Of a stretch of DNA of 64,000 nucleotides, positions 55,963 to 64,000 are shown one piece after another. The notes under the pieces are model-generated. The model was not told the DNA's origin. It ran no database searches and saw only the letters and a program-made list of their open reading frames with translations. The stretch's first letter is position 1. Each line of letters begins with the position of its first letter. Position numbers and translations under genes: made by a program. This stretch comes from Mycobacterium syngnathidarum (lineage in GTDB: Bacteria; Actinomycetota; Actinomycetes; Mycobacteriales; Mycobacteriaceae): positions 235,084 through 299,083 of the forward strand of contig NZ_MLCL01000033.1 of the NCBI RefSeq assembly GCF_001942625.1, in the 5' to 3' direction.

Positions 55963-56835
55963 TTGACACACCCGGATTTCGAGGAGCTGCTGGCTGTTCT
56001 CGATCTGAATCGCATTGATGACGATCTGTTCATCGGCTCGCATCCGAGTAAGAACCCGGTGCGCACTTTCGGTGGCCAGATGATCGCGCAGGCGTTCGTC
56101 GCCGGCGGCCGCACACTGGCGCACAAACTCTCGCCGAGTGCGTTGAATGCGCACTTCATCGCCGGTGGCGATCCGGAGAAGGATCTGGAGTTCCACGTCG
56201 TGCGCCTGCGTGACGAGCGCCGGTTCGCCAACCGCCGCATCGACGTCATGCAGGACGGCAACCTGCTGACAACGGTGATGCTGTCGTACATGAACGCCGG
56301 CCGCGGCTTGGAGCACAACGTGCCGGCACCGGAGGTTCCTCACCCGGACACGCTGCCCAAGATCGATGAACTTCTTCGCGGCTACGAGGAGACGGTCCCG
56401 TTGTTCGTCGAGGCGCTGCGCCCGATCGAATGGCGATACACCAACGATCCGTCCTGGGTGATGCGGGACAAGGGCGGCAAGCTCGACCACAACCGGGTGT
56501 GGCTCAAGACCGAAGGCGTGATGCCCGACGACCCGGTTCTGCACGGTGCGGCGCTGGTGTACTCGTCAGATACCACGGTGCTCGATTCGATCATCACCAC
56601 GCACGGGTTGTCATGGGGTTTCGATCGCATCTTCGCGGTGACGATGAATCATTCGGTGTGGTTTCACCGGCCCGTCAAGTTCGACGAGTGGGTGCTCTAC
56701 TCCACCACGTCGCCGGTGGCGGCCGAGTCCCGCGGGCTGGGCACGGGCCACTTCTTCGACGCCTCGGGTCACTTGGTGGCCACAGTGGTGCAAGAGGGCA
56801 TCGTCAAGTACTTCCCCGGTGCCGCCAAGGCGTGA
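55963..56835 (+). CDS. tesB: Acyl-CoA thioesterase II
   Basis: TesB hydrolyses acyl-CoA esters. The 290-aa protein is a double hotdog: FGGQMIAQAFVAGGRTL in the first half, and GLSWGFDRIFAVTMNHSVWFHRPVKFDEWVLY (in part) with the catalytic Asp-Thr-Gln positions in the second. Length is normal. TTG start preceded by GAAAGGG, 15 nt after pyk, so probably one transcript. A similar pair is recalled from M. tuberculosis (pykA-tesB1). Confidence 0.93.
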   Translation: MTHPDFEELLAVLDLNRIDDDLFIGSHPSKNPVRTFGGQMIAQAFVAGGRTLAHKLSPSALNAHFIAGGDPEKDLEFHVVRLRDERRFANRRIDVMQDGNLLTTVMLSYMNAGRGLEHNVPAPEVPHPDTLPKIDELLRGYEETVPLFVEALRPIEWRYTNDPSWVMRDKGGKLDHNRVWLKTEGVMPDDPVLHGAALVYSSDTTVLDSIITTHGLSWGFDRIFAVTMNHSVWFHRPVKFDEWVLYSTTSPVAAESRGLGTGHFFDASGHLVATVVQEGIVKYFPGAAKA

Positions 56836-56841
56836 GCCCGC

Positions 56842-57396
56842 TCAGCGGTCAGGGGTCGGTGTCACGCCGAAGGAATCCTCGACCCGCCGCTCGAACTCTT
56901 TCTCGCAACGCTGCTGGGCCGCGGTGTCGTCGCCGGCCTGCTGTAGGCAATGCATGTAGTCGCGCCCGCCGACCTCATCGAACCAGCGTTGCCCGAAGTG
57001 CACCCAGATGCCGATGAACACCAGGGACAACACGCAAGCCACGGCACCGAGTGCGATTCCGGTGACAGCGACTCCGCCATTTGTGGCTTCGCCGCGTCGG
57101 TAGCGCCCGTGGGCGAGGAATCCGAGGATCACGGCAGTGACGCCGAACATCACCCCGCCGATCACCGACCACGTCAACAGCAGGGCGAAGATCGCGACGA
57201 CGAGTGCCGCGATGCCCAGACCGTTGGCGGGGGCACGCGGCGGGGTTTGCATCGGGTACCCGCCGTACGGCGCCGTCGGTGGGTAGGGGCCGGGATATGC
57301 GCCGGGAGGCGGGCCGTAGGGATATGTCGGCGGCGGGGGAGGTCCGGTCGGCTGGGGCTCGTCAGACCCGGGCGGGGTGGATCGCTCGTCGGTCAT
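56842..57396 (-). CDS. DUF4190-type membrane protein with Pro-rich N-terminus
   Basis: The 184-aa protein has ~60 residues rich in Pro, Tyr and Gly (GPPPPPTYPYGPPPGAYPGP). Two membrane helices follow, around LGIAALVVAIFALLLTW and GVAVTGIALGAVACVLSLVF with FLAHGRYRRGEA between, which is the DUF4190 pattern. A short extracytoplasmic tail has two Cys residues (MHCLQQ, QRCEKEF). The function is unknown. It converges with tesB and is followed 11 nt later by cydC on the same strand as the cyd genes. Confidence 0.8.
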   Translation of the reverse strand: MTDERSTPPGSDEPQPTGPPPPPTYPYGPPPGAYPGPYPPTAPYGGYPMQTPPRAPANGLGIAALVVAIFALLLTWSVIGGVMFGVTAVILGFLAHGRYRRGEATNGGVAVTGIALGAVACVLSLVFIGIWVHFGQRWFDEVGGRDYMHCLQQAGDDTAAQQRCEKEFERRVEDSFGVTPTPDR

Positions 57397-57406
57397 GTCT
57401 GTGAGG

Positions 57407-58939
57407 CTACTCGCCGATGGCGGTGCCTGGTTGTGGGCAACGGACGACGGGGCAGTTGAGCGTGTCCGGAAGGTGATGGGTGGCTACGACGACTGCTCGA
57501 TCTGCGCCGAACCAGTCACCGGGAGTGAGGATTTCGGCGAGTATCCGTCTTCCGTCGCCGGCGTCGAGATTTTCGGTGGGCTCGTCGAGCAGGACGACCG
57601 AGAAATCCGACAGCAGTACCCTGGCCAGGAGCAGTCGACGGCGCTGCCCGGCCGACATCGCGGTGTGGCCACCTTCGAGTACCGTTGCCAAACCCGTGGG
57701 CAGGCCGGACACCCAATCGGCCAGGCCGACACGGTCAAGCGCGGAGTGCAGTTCGGCATCGGTGGCGTCCCCGCGGACCACGAGGAGATTGTCTCGCAGC
57801 GTGGTTTCGAAGATGTGCGCGTCCTCGGCGAAAAATGCTGCACGCCTGGAGTTTCCGTTGAGCTTGTCAGCCATGGCCATCAGCAGCGTGGTCTTGCCTG
57901 AGCCGCTCGGGCCGATGACGGCGAGGCGTCCGCCGGCGGGAAGGTCGACCGGGGGGACCTCTGGCCGCCGGCGGGCCGCGGGGTCAGGTTGGGTGAGTTC
58001 GAGGAGACGGCGGGCGGCGATGCGGGACTTGGTGAGTCCGACAGCGGCCTCGGGGAGGGCGGTGGTGGCCTCGAAGGCCGACAACGGCAACAACATCAGG
58101 ATCGCCAGCGTGGTCGGCGCCGTCGTGGTGGCTGATGCGATGCCGGCGACTACGGCGCCCAGGACACTGGCGCCAATGGCGAGACTGGGCATGGCGGCGG
58201 CCAGTGCTGCGGGCGAGGCGGCGCGGTCGGTGGCCTGGCCCCAGTCACGGTGGCGGCGCTGCACGCCGGCGATCACCTCGTCGAGACGTCCGCTCACGCG
58301 CAACTCGGGGGCGTACTCCAGTGCCAGCATGGCGGCAGCATCGCGGTCACTACGGTGCTGAACTGCAACCGATTCCGCAGCAGCAACCGCGCGGGCGGTG
58401 ATCGCCGGGGCCAAGGCCCCGGCGATCACCAGGCAAAGGGCCAGTACCGCCGCGGCGCCCGGTGAGATCAGCGCGATGACGCCGACCGACACAGTGCTGA
58501 GCACTACGGCAACGACGATCGGCAACACCGAACGCACCACCACGTCGGCCAGTTCGTCGACCGAGCTGCCGGCCCGGGCCACCAATTCACCGCTGGGCAG
58601 CCGCATCGCGTCATCGTCGGGCCCGGCGGCGAGCTTGCGGTACAGGCCGGTGCGGGCATTGGCCGCTGCCCGCAGCGCCGTGTCATGGGCCGCCAGTCGT
58701 TGGCAGTACCCGAGGACGCCGCGCGAGATCCCCAGCGCCCGCACCGCGACCACGGCCACCGACAAGTCCAGGATCGGGGGCATCTGCCAGGCCCTGGTGA
58801 TCAACCACGCCGAGACACCGGCAAGGGCCAACGCGCTGCCGAGCGAAAGGACACCGAGGACGCTGGCCAGGATCAATCGACCCAACCGCGGTCGCAGCAG
58901 GTCCACTGTCAGGCGCAGCAGAGGATCACGTCGAAACAT
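57407..58939 (-). CDS. cydC: ABC exporter subunit CydC for cytochrome bd assembly
   Basis: CydDC is a heterodimeric ABC exporter needed to assemble cytochrome bd, exporting thiols and/or handling heme. The 510-aa subunit has six membrane helices and a nucleotide-binding domain with Walker A GPSGSGKTT, signature MSAGQRRR, Walker B VVLLDEP and the switch His in VATHHL. I chose an ATG that overlaps cydD by 14 nt; a TTG four codons earlier is possible. It is last in cydA-B-D-C. Confidence 0.92.
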   Translation of the reverse strand: MFRRDPLLRLTVDLLRPRLGRLILASVLGVLSLGSALALAGVSAWLITRAWQMPPILDLSVAVVAVRALGISRGVLGYCQRLAAHDTALRAAANARTGLYRKLAAGPDDDAMRLPSGELVARAGSSVDELADVVVRSVLPIVVAVVLSTVSVGVIALISPGAAAVLALCLVIAGALAPAITARAVAAAESVAVQHRSDRDAAAMLALEYAPELRVSGRLDEVIAGVQRRHRDWGQATDRAASPAALAAAMPSLAIGASVLGAVVAGIASATTTAPTTLAILMLLPLSAFEATTALPEAAVGLTKSRIAARRLLELTQPDPAARRRPEVPPVDLPAGGRLAVIGPSGSGKTTLLMAMADKLNGNSRRAAFFAEDAHIFETTLRDNLLVVRGDATDAELHSALDRVGLADWVSGLPTGLATVLEGGHTAMSAGQRRRLLLARVLLSDFSVVLLDEPTENLDAGDGRRILAEILTPGDWFGADRAVVVATHHLPDTLNCPVVRCPQPGTAIGE

Positions 58940-60551
58940 GTGCAGCGCCAATCGTGATCACCCGATCGCCAATGGACAGGACCGGATCCCGGTGCCCGAC
59001 CACCACCACCGTGGCACCGGCGCGGGCGCGGGCGACCACAGCTCGCAGCACTCGCTGCTCCAGCGCGGCGTCGAGGTGGGCGGTGGGTTCGTCGAGCAGA
59101 AGCAGCCGTGCGGACGACCCGAGGGCCCGGGTGAGACCGAGCCGTTGTCGTTGCCCCAGGGACAAGCCGACGCCGGTACGGCCGATCCGGGTGTTGAGAC
59201 CGTCGGGCAGATCGCCGAGAACCTCGTCGAATCCGGTGTCGCGGCAGGCCTGCTCCAAATCATCCAGTGGCCCTAGTAGTTCCAGGTTCTCCAGGACGGT
59301 CCCGGGAATGAGGACTGGACGGTGGGGAAGCCAGGCGATGTGCCGCCACCACGCGGGCAGATCCAGGTCACCGACATCGACACCGTCGACGCGCACCGGG
59401 CCGGACGGCAGCGTCGTCAATCCGAGAACAGCTTGCAACGCAGTGGATTTCCCGGTCCCGTTGGCACCGGTGAGAACGGTGACCCGTCCGGGTTCGATTG
59501 CCGGTTCCAGACCGCTCAACTCGATCGTCGGTGCGCAATTGGGCACGTGCGCGCCGCCTTCGGTCGGTGTGTGCGTATCGCACAGCCGGAACGCCTGCTC
59601 GGCGGCGGTCTTGCCATCCTGTGCGGCATGGAAAGCCGCACCCACCCGGCGCAGTGGCCAGAAGACCTCGGGCGCCAACAGAAGGACGGTCAACCCGGCC
59701 GCCAGCGTCACCTCGCCGTATACCAAGCGCACACCCACGCTCACCGCCACCAAGGCCACACCCAGGGTGGCCAGCAGCTCCAGAACCAGCGAGGACAGGA
59801 ACGCGATCCGTAACGTTGCCATCGCTGAACGGCGTTGGGCGGCAGCCAGTTCGGAGATCCGCTGGGTTGATCCGGCGGCGCGGCCGACAGCCCGCAGTGT
59901 CGGGATCCCCGCCACGAGATCGAGCAAACGGGCCTGCAGTGTGGTCATCGAGGCCAGCGCGGCCGCCGAACGCTCGGCGGTGACCAGCCCGATGAGCACC
60001 ATGAAGATCGGGATCAACGGCAGGGCGATCACGACGATCGCCGCGGCCTGCAGGTCATAGCAGGCCATCACGATCACCGCCACCGGCGTGAGGACCGCGG
60101 CCTGCACCACCGCTGGCACATAGCCGGTGAAGTACGGACGCAGGCCGTCCAGGCCGCGCGTCACCACTGCCGCGGCAGCATCACGGTCGGCGGCCAATCT
60201 CCTTGGCGGCAACGAGGTCACCGAGCACAGAACCTGGGTGGTGAGCTCACCGATCACCGCAGTCGCGCCCCGCTGCGACAATCGACCCTGGAGCCACTGT
60301 GCGGCCGCACGCAACACCCACAGCACGCTCAGGGCGACGATGGCTGCACCGTGGCTGCTCGCCGAACCCGGGTCGGTGATGATGGCGGCAACGATGTGGG
60401 CCAGCACCACGGCCGCGGCAATGGTGCTGGCGCTGATGGTTACGCCGCAGGCCACCGTCGCCAGGAGATGGCGTCGCAGCGCCGACGTCGACCCGGTGGC
60501 GCCGCGGACGCCGAGTGCGCGCCAGAGGTTCAGACCGACCGCCGTGACAAT
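58926..60551 (-). CDS. cydD: ABC exporter subunit CydD for cytochrome bd assembly
   Basis: This is the partner of CydC. It has six membrane helices and a nucleotide-binding domain with Walker A GANGTGKST, signature LSLGQRQR, Walker B LLLLDEPT and switch His in VVGHRDP. The start is unresolved. Sequence resembling the family begins near LNLWRALGVRG, but the frame offers no ATG, GTG or TTG there. The nearest GTG downstream (60455) would cut the first helix, and the next candidates upstream lie ~100 nt inside cydB. I mark the ATT at 60551 (541 codons) only as an approximate limit. Confidence 0.85.
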   Translation of the reverse strand: MVTAVGLNLWRALGVRGATGSTSALRRHLLATVACGVTISASTIAAAVVLAHIVAAIITDPGSASSHGAAIVALSVLWVLRAAAQWLQGRLSQRGATAVIGELTTQVLCSVTSLPPRRLAADRDAAAAVVTRGLDGLRPYFTGYVPAVVQAAVLTPVAVIVMACYDLQAAAIVVIALPLIPIFMVLIGLVTAERSAAALASMTTLQARLLDLVAGIPTLRAVGRAAGSTQRISELAAAQRRSAMATLRIAFLSSLVLELLATLGVALVAVSVGVRLVYGEVTLAAGLTVLLLAPEVFWPLRRVGAAFHAAQDGKTAAEQAFRLCDTHTPTEGGAHVPNCAPTIELSGLEPAIEPGRVTVLTGANGTGKSTALQAVLGLTTLPSGPVRVDGVDVGDLDLPAWWRHIAWLPHRPVLIPGTVLENLELLGPLDDLEQACRDTGFDEVLGDLPDGLNTRIGRTGVGLSLGQRQRLGLTRALGSSARLLLLDEPTAHLDAALEQRVLRAVVARARAGATVVVVGHRDPVLSIGDRVITIGAAHVST

Positions 60552-61570
60552 CCGATGGGCGCCGGGATGCGATCCGCGGAAATGCGCTTTCGGAACACCC
60601 AGTAGGTCCAGCCCTGATAGACCAGAACCAGCGGCAGCAGCGTCAACGACGCCCACGTCATGATCTTCAACGTGTACGGGGTCGACGAGCCGTTGTAGAT
60701 CGTGACGCCCCACTCCGGATTGAGTGTGGACGGCAGCAGGTGGGGGTACATCGACCCGAACAGCAGCGCGACGACGGCTGCTACGACGATCACGGTGGCG
60801 ACGAACGCCCAGCCCTCTCGGGACCGCGACCACATGAGTGCCACCGAGATCAGAAGTGCGACGACCGCGACTGCCAGCGGCACCCACGTCCACGGCTTGC
60901 CGTATGCCAGCTGCGTCCACAGGCCGAAGCCGCCGGCCAGCAGGATCACCGGCAGAGTCAGCATCCTGGCGAACCGGAATGCGTCGTCGCGTATCGGCCC
61001 GGCGGTTTTCAGGGCGATGAACACCGAACCGTAGAACGCGAACAGCGAGGCGGTCGCGAGCCCGCCGAGCAGAGTGTAGGCGTTGAGCACGTCGCCGATC
61101 CCGGCATGAACCCGATGGTCGGCATCAATAGGCAAGCCGCGCACCAGGATTGCGAAGGCGACACCCCACAGTATGGCGGGCAACCACGATCCCACGGCGA
61201 TACCGAGATCGGCATACTTGCGCCACTTGGTGTCATCGATCTTGCCGCGCCACTCGATGCCCACGATGCGCAGGATCATTCCGAACAGAATCGCCAGCAG
61301 CGGAAGGTACAACGCCGAGAACAGAGTGGCGTACCAGTTCGGGAAGGCCGCGAACATGGCCGCACCCGCGGTGATCAGCCACACCTCGTTGGCGTCCCAC
61401 ACCGGGCCGATGGTGTTCAGGACAGCTCGCCTGCGGCTTTCCGGATCGCCCTCACCTGCTCGGCCCAGCGGCGCCATCAGCATGCCGACGCCGAAGTCAA
61501 AGCCTTCCAGTACCACGAATCCGAGGAATAGGACGGCGATCAGGATGAACCAAAGTTCTTGAAGTCCCAT
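60530..61570 (-). CDS. cydB: Cytochrome bd oxidase subunit II
   Basis: CydB is the second membrane subunit of the menaquinol-oxidising cytochrome bd, a high-affinity terminal oxidase. The 346-aa protein starts MGLQELWFILIAVLFLGFVVLEGFDFGVGML (in part) and has GPVWDANEVWLITAGAAMFAAFP, a family block, with about eight or nine helices. ATG start, 15 nt after cydA. It overlaps the presumed cydD start. Confidence 0.96.
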   Translation of the reverse strand: MGLQELWFILIAVLFLGFVVLEGFDFGVGMLMAPLGRAGEGDPESRRRAVLNTIGPVWDANEVWLITAGAAMFAAFPNWYATLFSALYLPLLAILFGMILRIVGIEWRGKIDDTKWRKYADLGIAVGSWLPAILWGVAFAILVRGLPIDADHRVHAGIGDVLNAYTLLGGLATASLFAFYGSVFIALKTAGPIRDDAFRFARMLTLPVILLAGGFGLWTQLAYGKPWTWVPLAVAVVALLISVALMWSRSREGWAFVATVIVVAAVVALLFGSMYPHLLPSTLNPEWGVTIYNGSSTPYTLKIMTWASLTLLPLVLVYQGWTYWVFRKRISADRIPAPIGLSRRSV

Positions 61571-61585
61571 CTGAGATCAGTCCTC

Positions 61586-63079
61586 TCAGTACGCGAAAGA
61601 CAAGGGGGCGGATTCGTCCTCGTCGGGAGGTGTGGGCGGCGCCGGCTCGGAATCGTGTTCCAGAGGCCCTTCGGTCACATAGCGCCGCATCAGCCAGAAC
61701 CAGACGACTGCGAGGACCCCATAGAGCAGGGTGAACACCGCGAGGGAGAAGAACACTGTGCCGGCCGAATGATCCGACACGCCTTGTTGCACGGTCAGTC
61801 GGACCATCTGGTCACCGGTCGGATTCGGTACCACCACCCAGGGTTGACGACCCATTTCGGTGAACACCCACCCGGCGGAGTTGGCCAGGAACGGTGTGGG
61901 CAGGGTGATCAGTGCGAAGGTGCCGAACCACCGCTGATCGGGCAGCCGTCGTCCGCGCGTCATCCACAGCGTCAGCAACGCAAACGCCAGTGGTATCAGC
62001 ATCAGACCGATCATGGCTCGAAACGACCAGTAGGTGACGAACAGGTTCGGCCGGTAGTCGCCGGGGCCGAACCGCGACTCGTATTCCTGCTGCAGGTCGT
62101 TGACGCCCTCCAGGGTGACGTCGCTGAACTTGCCTTCGGCCAGGAAGGGCAGCACGTAGGGAACCTCGATCACGTGGGTCACGCTGGCGCAGTTGTTGTG
62201 CGTGCCGACGGTCAGGACCGAGAAGTCCGGATCGGTCTCTGTATCGCAAAGTGATTCAGCCGAGGCCATTTTCATGGGTTGCTGGACGAACATGAGCTTG
62301 CCCTGAACATCACCGGTGAAGAACAACACCGCCACAGCGGCCAAGGCCACGACGCTGCCCAGAATCGTTGCCGGCCGGTACATCCCGGCGGATTCGCCTC
62401 CGGCGTCGGCGGGCGACGTGTCCAGCGACTCGCCGCGAGCCTCCCGGCGCCGGTCTCGCACCATCAGCCAGGCGCTGACCGCCGCGACGAACGTACCGGC
62501 GGTGAGCAATGATCCGGCAACTACATGCAGGAATGCCCAGATCGCGGTGTTGTTGGTCAGGAGCGCACCAAAATCGATCAGTTCCGCGCGTCCGCTCTCC
62601 GGGTTGTACTTCGCTCCGACCGGATGCTGCATGAACGAGTTGGCCGCGATGATGAAGAAGGCGGACGCGTTGACGGCGAAGGCCACCATCCAGATGCAGA
62701 ACAGATGGATGGCCCGGGGCAGCCGTGTCCAGCCGAAGATCCACAATCCGATGAACGTGGACTCGACGAAGAACGCGACCAGGCCTTCGAACGCGAGCGG
62801 GGCGCCGAATATGTCGCCGACGAATCGCGAATATTGGCTCCAGTTCATCCCGAACTGGAATTCCTGCACGATGCCGGTCGCCACGCCGATCGCGAAGTTG
62901 ATGAGGAACAACTTGCCGAAGAATCGGGTCAGTCGATACCAGCTGTCGTTGCCGGTGGCCACCCACATCGTCTGCATGACGGCGATCAGCGGCGCCAAAC
63001 CGATGGTGAGCGGAACGAATATGAAGTGGTAGACGGTGGTGATGCCGAACTGCCACCGCGATACGTCCAAAGCGTCCAT
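61586..63079 (-). CDS. cydA: Cytochrome bd oxidase subunit I
   Basis: CydA binds hemes b558, b595 and d and oxidises quinol. The 497-aa protein has the N-terminal heme ligand His in FGITTVYHFIFVPLTIGLAPLIAVMQ (in part), the Glu-rich helix EFQFGMNWSQYSRFVGDIFGAPLAFEGL (in part), VMFVQQPMKMASAE-like quinol-site residues (here LMFVQQPMKMA) and the signature GRQPWVV. The Q-loop is of the short type. It heads cydA-B-D-C. Cytochrome bd in mycobacteria is induced when the bcc-aa3 branch is limited. Confidence 0.96.
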   Translation of the reverse strand: MDALDVSRWQFGITTVYHFIFVPLTIGLAPLIAVMQTMWVATGNDSWYRLTRFFGKLFLINFAIGVATGIVQEFQFGMNWSQYSRFVGDIFGAPLAFEGLVAFFVESTFIGLWIFGWTRLPRAIHLFCIWMVAFAVNASAFFIIAANSFMQHPVGAKYNPESGRAELIDFGALLTNNTAIWAFLHVVAGSLLTAGTFVAAVSAWLMVRDRRREARGESLDTSPADAGGESAGMYRPATILGSVVALAAVAVLFFTGDVQGKLMFVQQPMKMASAESLCDTETDPDFSVLTVGTHNNCASVTHVIEVPYVLPFLAEGKFSDVTLEGVNDLQQEYESRFGPGDYRPNLFVTYWSFRAMIGLMLIPLAFALLTLWMTRGRRLPDQRWFGTFALITLPTPFLANSAGWVFTEMGRQPWVVVPNPTGDQMVRLTVQQGVSDHSAGTVFFSLAVFTLLYGVLAVVWFWLMRRYVTEGPLEHDSEPAPPTPPDEDESAPLSFAY

Positions 63080-63106
63080 CTGGCCCTACTTCCGAGGTCT
63101 CAGACC

Positions 63107-63173
63107 AATCTACGACGAAGTGTAGTAGATGCTGGGGAGCCAGCCACTGGTCTTCACCGGTGTGTTACGTCAC
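63107..63173 (-). promoter_or_regulatory. cydA promoter region with CRP-like site
   Basis: On the minus strand TAGATT (63112-63107) and TACACT (63124-63119) are -10 candidates for cydA. Upstream, the site GTGT-GTTACG-TCAC (63160-63173 on the plus strand) matches 7 of 8 defined bases of GTGA-N6-TCAC, the core of mycobacterial CRP sites. I recall that cydAB in M. smegmatis is under CRP control. The site overlaps the HdeD-like stop codon. Confidence 0.5.
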
Positions 63174-63751
63174 GCCGGCCCCTGCGATGAGACGGCGGCG
63201 AGTTTCTTGGCGTCGCTACGGATTCCGAAGGCCGAGATCACCTCGAACACCCCGACCACGATCAGGATGATGCCGGTGACCTGAGTAAGGGCCACCAAAC
63301 CCTCCAACGGGGCGACGAACATGATGATGCCGGCGATGACGCTGACGACGCCGAGGATGATCTCCCAGATACGCCCCGGCAGTGAGGGATCTCCGATTGC
63401 CGACATCGCCGTCGCGACACCGCGGAAGATGAACCCGACGCCGATCCAGATTGCCAGCAGGTCGATCGAATTCTGGAGATTGATGAAGCACAGCACCGCA
63501 AGTACGAGAGCTGCCGCGCCGCCGATGAACAGCAACACCCGTCCGCCGACCGACGAACGGATGCTGAACGCCAGAACGAGCTGCGAGATACCGGTGATCA
63601 ACAGATAGGCGCCGAAAAAGATGGCGGTGACGAAGATTGCTGCTCCGGGACGGATGAAAACGAGGATGCCCAGGAGGATCGCGAGGATGCCGCCGACCAA
63701 TGCAGACTTCCACAGGTGCGGCAACAGGCTTGGGGCAGCGGTGCTTTCCAT
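63170..63751 (-). CDS. HdeD-family (DUF308) membrane protein
   Basis: The 193-aa protein has six short membrane helices in three pairs (GGILAILLGILVFIRPGAAI, FFGAYLLITGISQLVLAF, FIGGAAALVLAVLCFI, IWIGVGFIFRGVATAM, IILGVVSVIAGIIMFVAP and VTGIILIVVGVFEVISAFGI), the repeated layout of HdeD/DUF308. HdeD is linked to acid resistance in E. coli; the actinobacterial role is not known. It precedes cydA on the same strand, but the 90-nt gap holds a promoter, so co-transcription is doubtful. Confidence 0.85.
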   Translation of the reverse strand: MESTAAPSLLPHLWKSALVGGILAILLGILVFIRPGAAIFVTAIFFGAYLLITGISQLVLAFSIRSSVGGRVLLFIGGAAALVLAVLCFINLQNSIDLLAIWIGVGFIFRGVATAMSAIGDPSLPGRIWEIILGVVSVIAGIIMFVAPLEGLVALTQVTGIILIVVGVFEVISAFGIRSDAKKLAAVSSQGPA

Positions 63752-63906
63752 GGTCGCAGTGTGGCATACACAGCGGCCCTGAACACGGATTTTACGGTAC
63801 GGCTGTGGCGTCGAAGCATGCTCGTTAAGGTTCCGTTACCGGCGCTGCACCCCTGGCCGGGGGCCGTTAACGTCAATGCCGCGCAGTTAGCGTGGGCGGC
63901 CTGTTG

Positions 63907-64000
63907 TCAACCGTCGAGGATTTCGATGGTGATGGTGGTTGTGTAGTTGGTGCGGTCGATGGCGCCTTTGGCTCGGTGTTTGGAGATGGCTCGTTTGACC
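63907..64000 (-). CDS. 3' end of an unidentified minus-strand gene, cut by the window edge
   Basis: A minus-strand frame is open from the right edge to a TGA, giving VKRAISKHRAKGAID and then RTNYTTTITIEILDG. It uses several A/T-ending codons (AAA, ACA, CGA), unlike its GC-rich neighbours, which may mark a gene of different origin. I do not recognise the family. The 155 nt between it and the HdeD-like gene hold only an AT-richer stretch with no clear feature. Confidence 0.45.
   Translation of the reverse strand, partial: VKRAISKHRAKGAIDRTNYTTTITIEILDG

Noticed and set aside
63752..63906. A gene in the gap right of the HdeD-like gene
   Set aside because: Only one open frame (63716-63946, plus strand) crosses it, and it overlaps the HdeD-like start and lacks family-like sequence or a ribosome site.

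Overview
The window is high-GC actinobacterial chromosome and almost certainly comes from a mycobacterium (Mycolicibacterium-like). The evidence is the gene order ilvA / treZ-treY-treX-acyltransferase / bioA-bioF-bioD / bioB-bsaP / lipase / nrtR-nadABC / hisDCBHA-impA-hisFI / bcp-trpE...trpCBA-lgt / pyk-tesB / cydABDC, the frequent GTG and TTG starts, the many 4-nt stop/start overlaps, and several TANNNT -10 boxes placed 6-9 nt before a start codon, which suggests leaderless mRNAs. gltBD lies between the DUF2752 gene and pyk, as I recall for fast growers such as M. smegmatis; in M. tuberculosis these genes are elsewhere. Species names here are recalled, not searched.

Layout. 1-3.7 kb: the end of an unknown gene, an LpqH-like lipoprotein, ilvA, and an MFS efflux pump divergent from an HxlR regulator. 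3.7-12.1 kb: a minus-strand run from a membrane acyltransferase through treX, treY and treZ, which cut glycogen-like glucan into trehalose. 12.1-18.5 kb: biotin synthesis (bioA, bioF, bioD, a 2H-phosphoesterase-like gene, divergent TetR repressor bioQ, bioB, bsaP, a membrane protein). 18.5-21.2 kb: VOC protein, AraC regulator and lipase. 21.2-25.4 kb: NrtR regulator divergent from nadA-nadB-nadC. 25.6-26.6 kb: LysE exporter and an F420-type (Ddn-like) protein. 26.7-33.1 kb: the histidine operon. 33.2-39.4 kb: an accessory-looking stretch with a methyltransferase/putative nuclease pair, a lone ABC ATPase, a FadR-type regulator, and leuA with a leader peptide and attenuator. 39.3-45.0 kb: bcp and the trp genes. 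45.0-48.4 kb: lgt with a very long acidic repetitive tail, then two small membrane proteins. 48.4-56.8 kb: gltB, gltD, pyk, tesB. 56.8-63.8 kb: a DUF4190-type protein, the cytochrome bd cluster cydA-cydB-cydD-cydC, and an HdeD-like membrane protein. The last ~100 nt carry the end of an unidentified minus-strand gene.

How the genes work together. Most of the window is core biosynthesis under local control. BioQ probably represses bioF and bioB through matching composite operators. NrtR sits next to a 21-bp palindrome that covers its own promoter and that of nadA. A Leu-rich leader peptide with competing RNA stems precedes leuA. The trp genes lack trpD and trpF; HisA here is probably the bifunctional PriA, which would supply the TrpF step from within the his operon.

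The least ordinary parts are the restriction-modification-like pair after hisI, the leuA attenuator beside its own FadR/ABC neighbours, the duplicated bio operator, and the 215-bp exact repeat inside the lgt tail. I did not see phage genes, insertion sequences, tRNA/rRNA genes or CRISPR arrays. Gene-free stretches are all short (under 300 nt).
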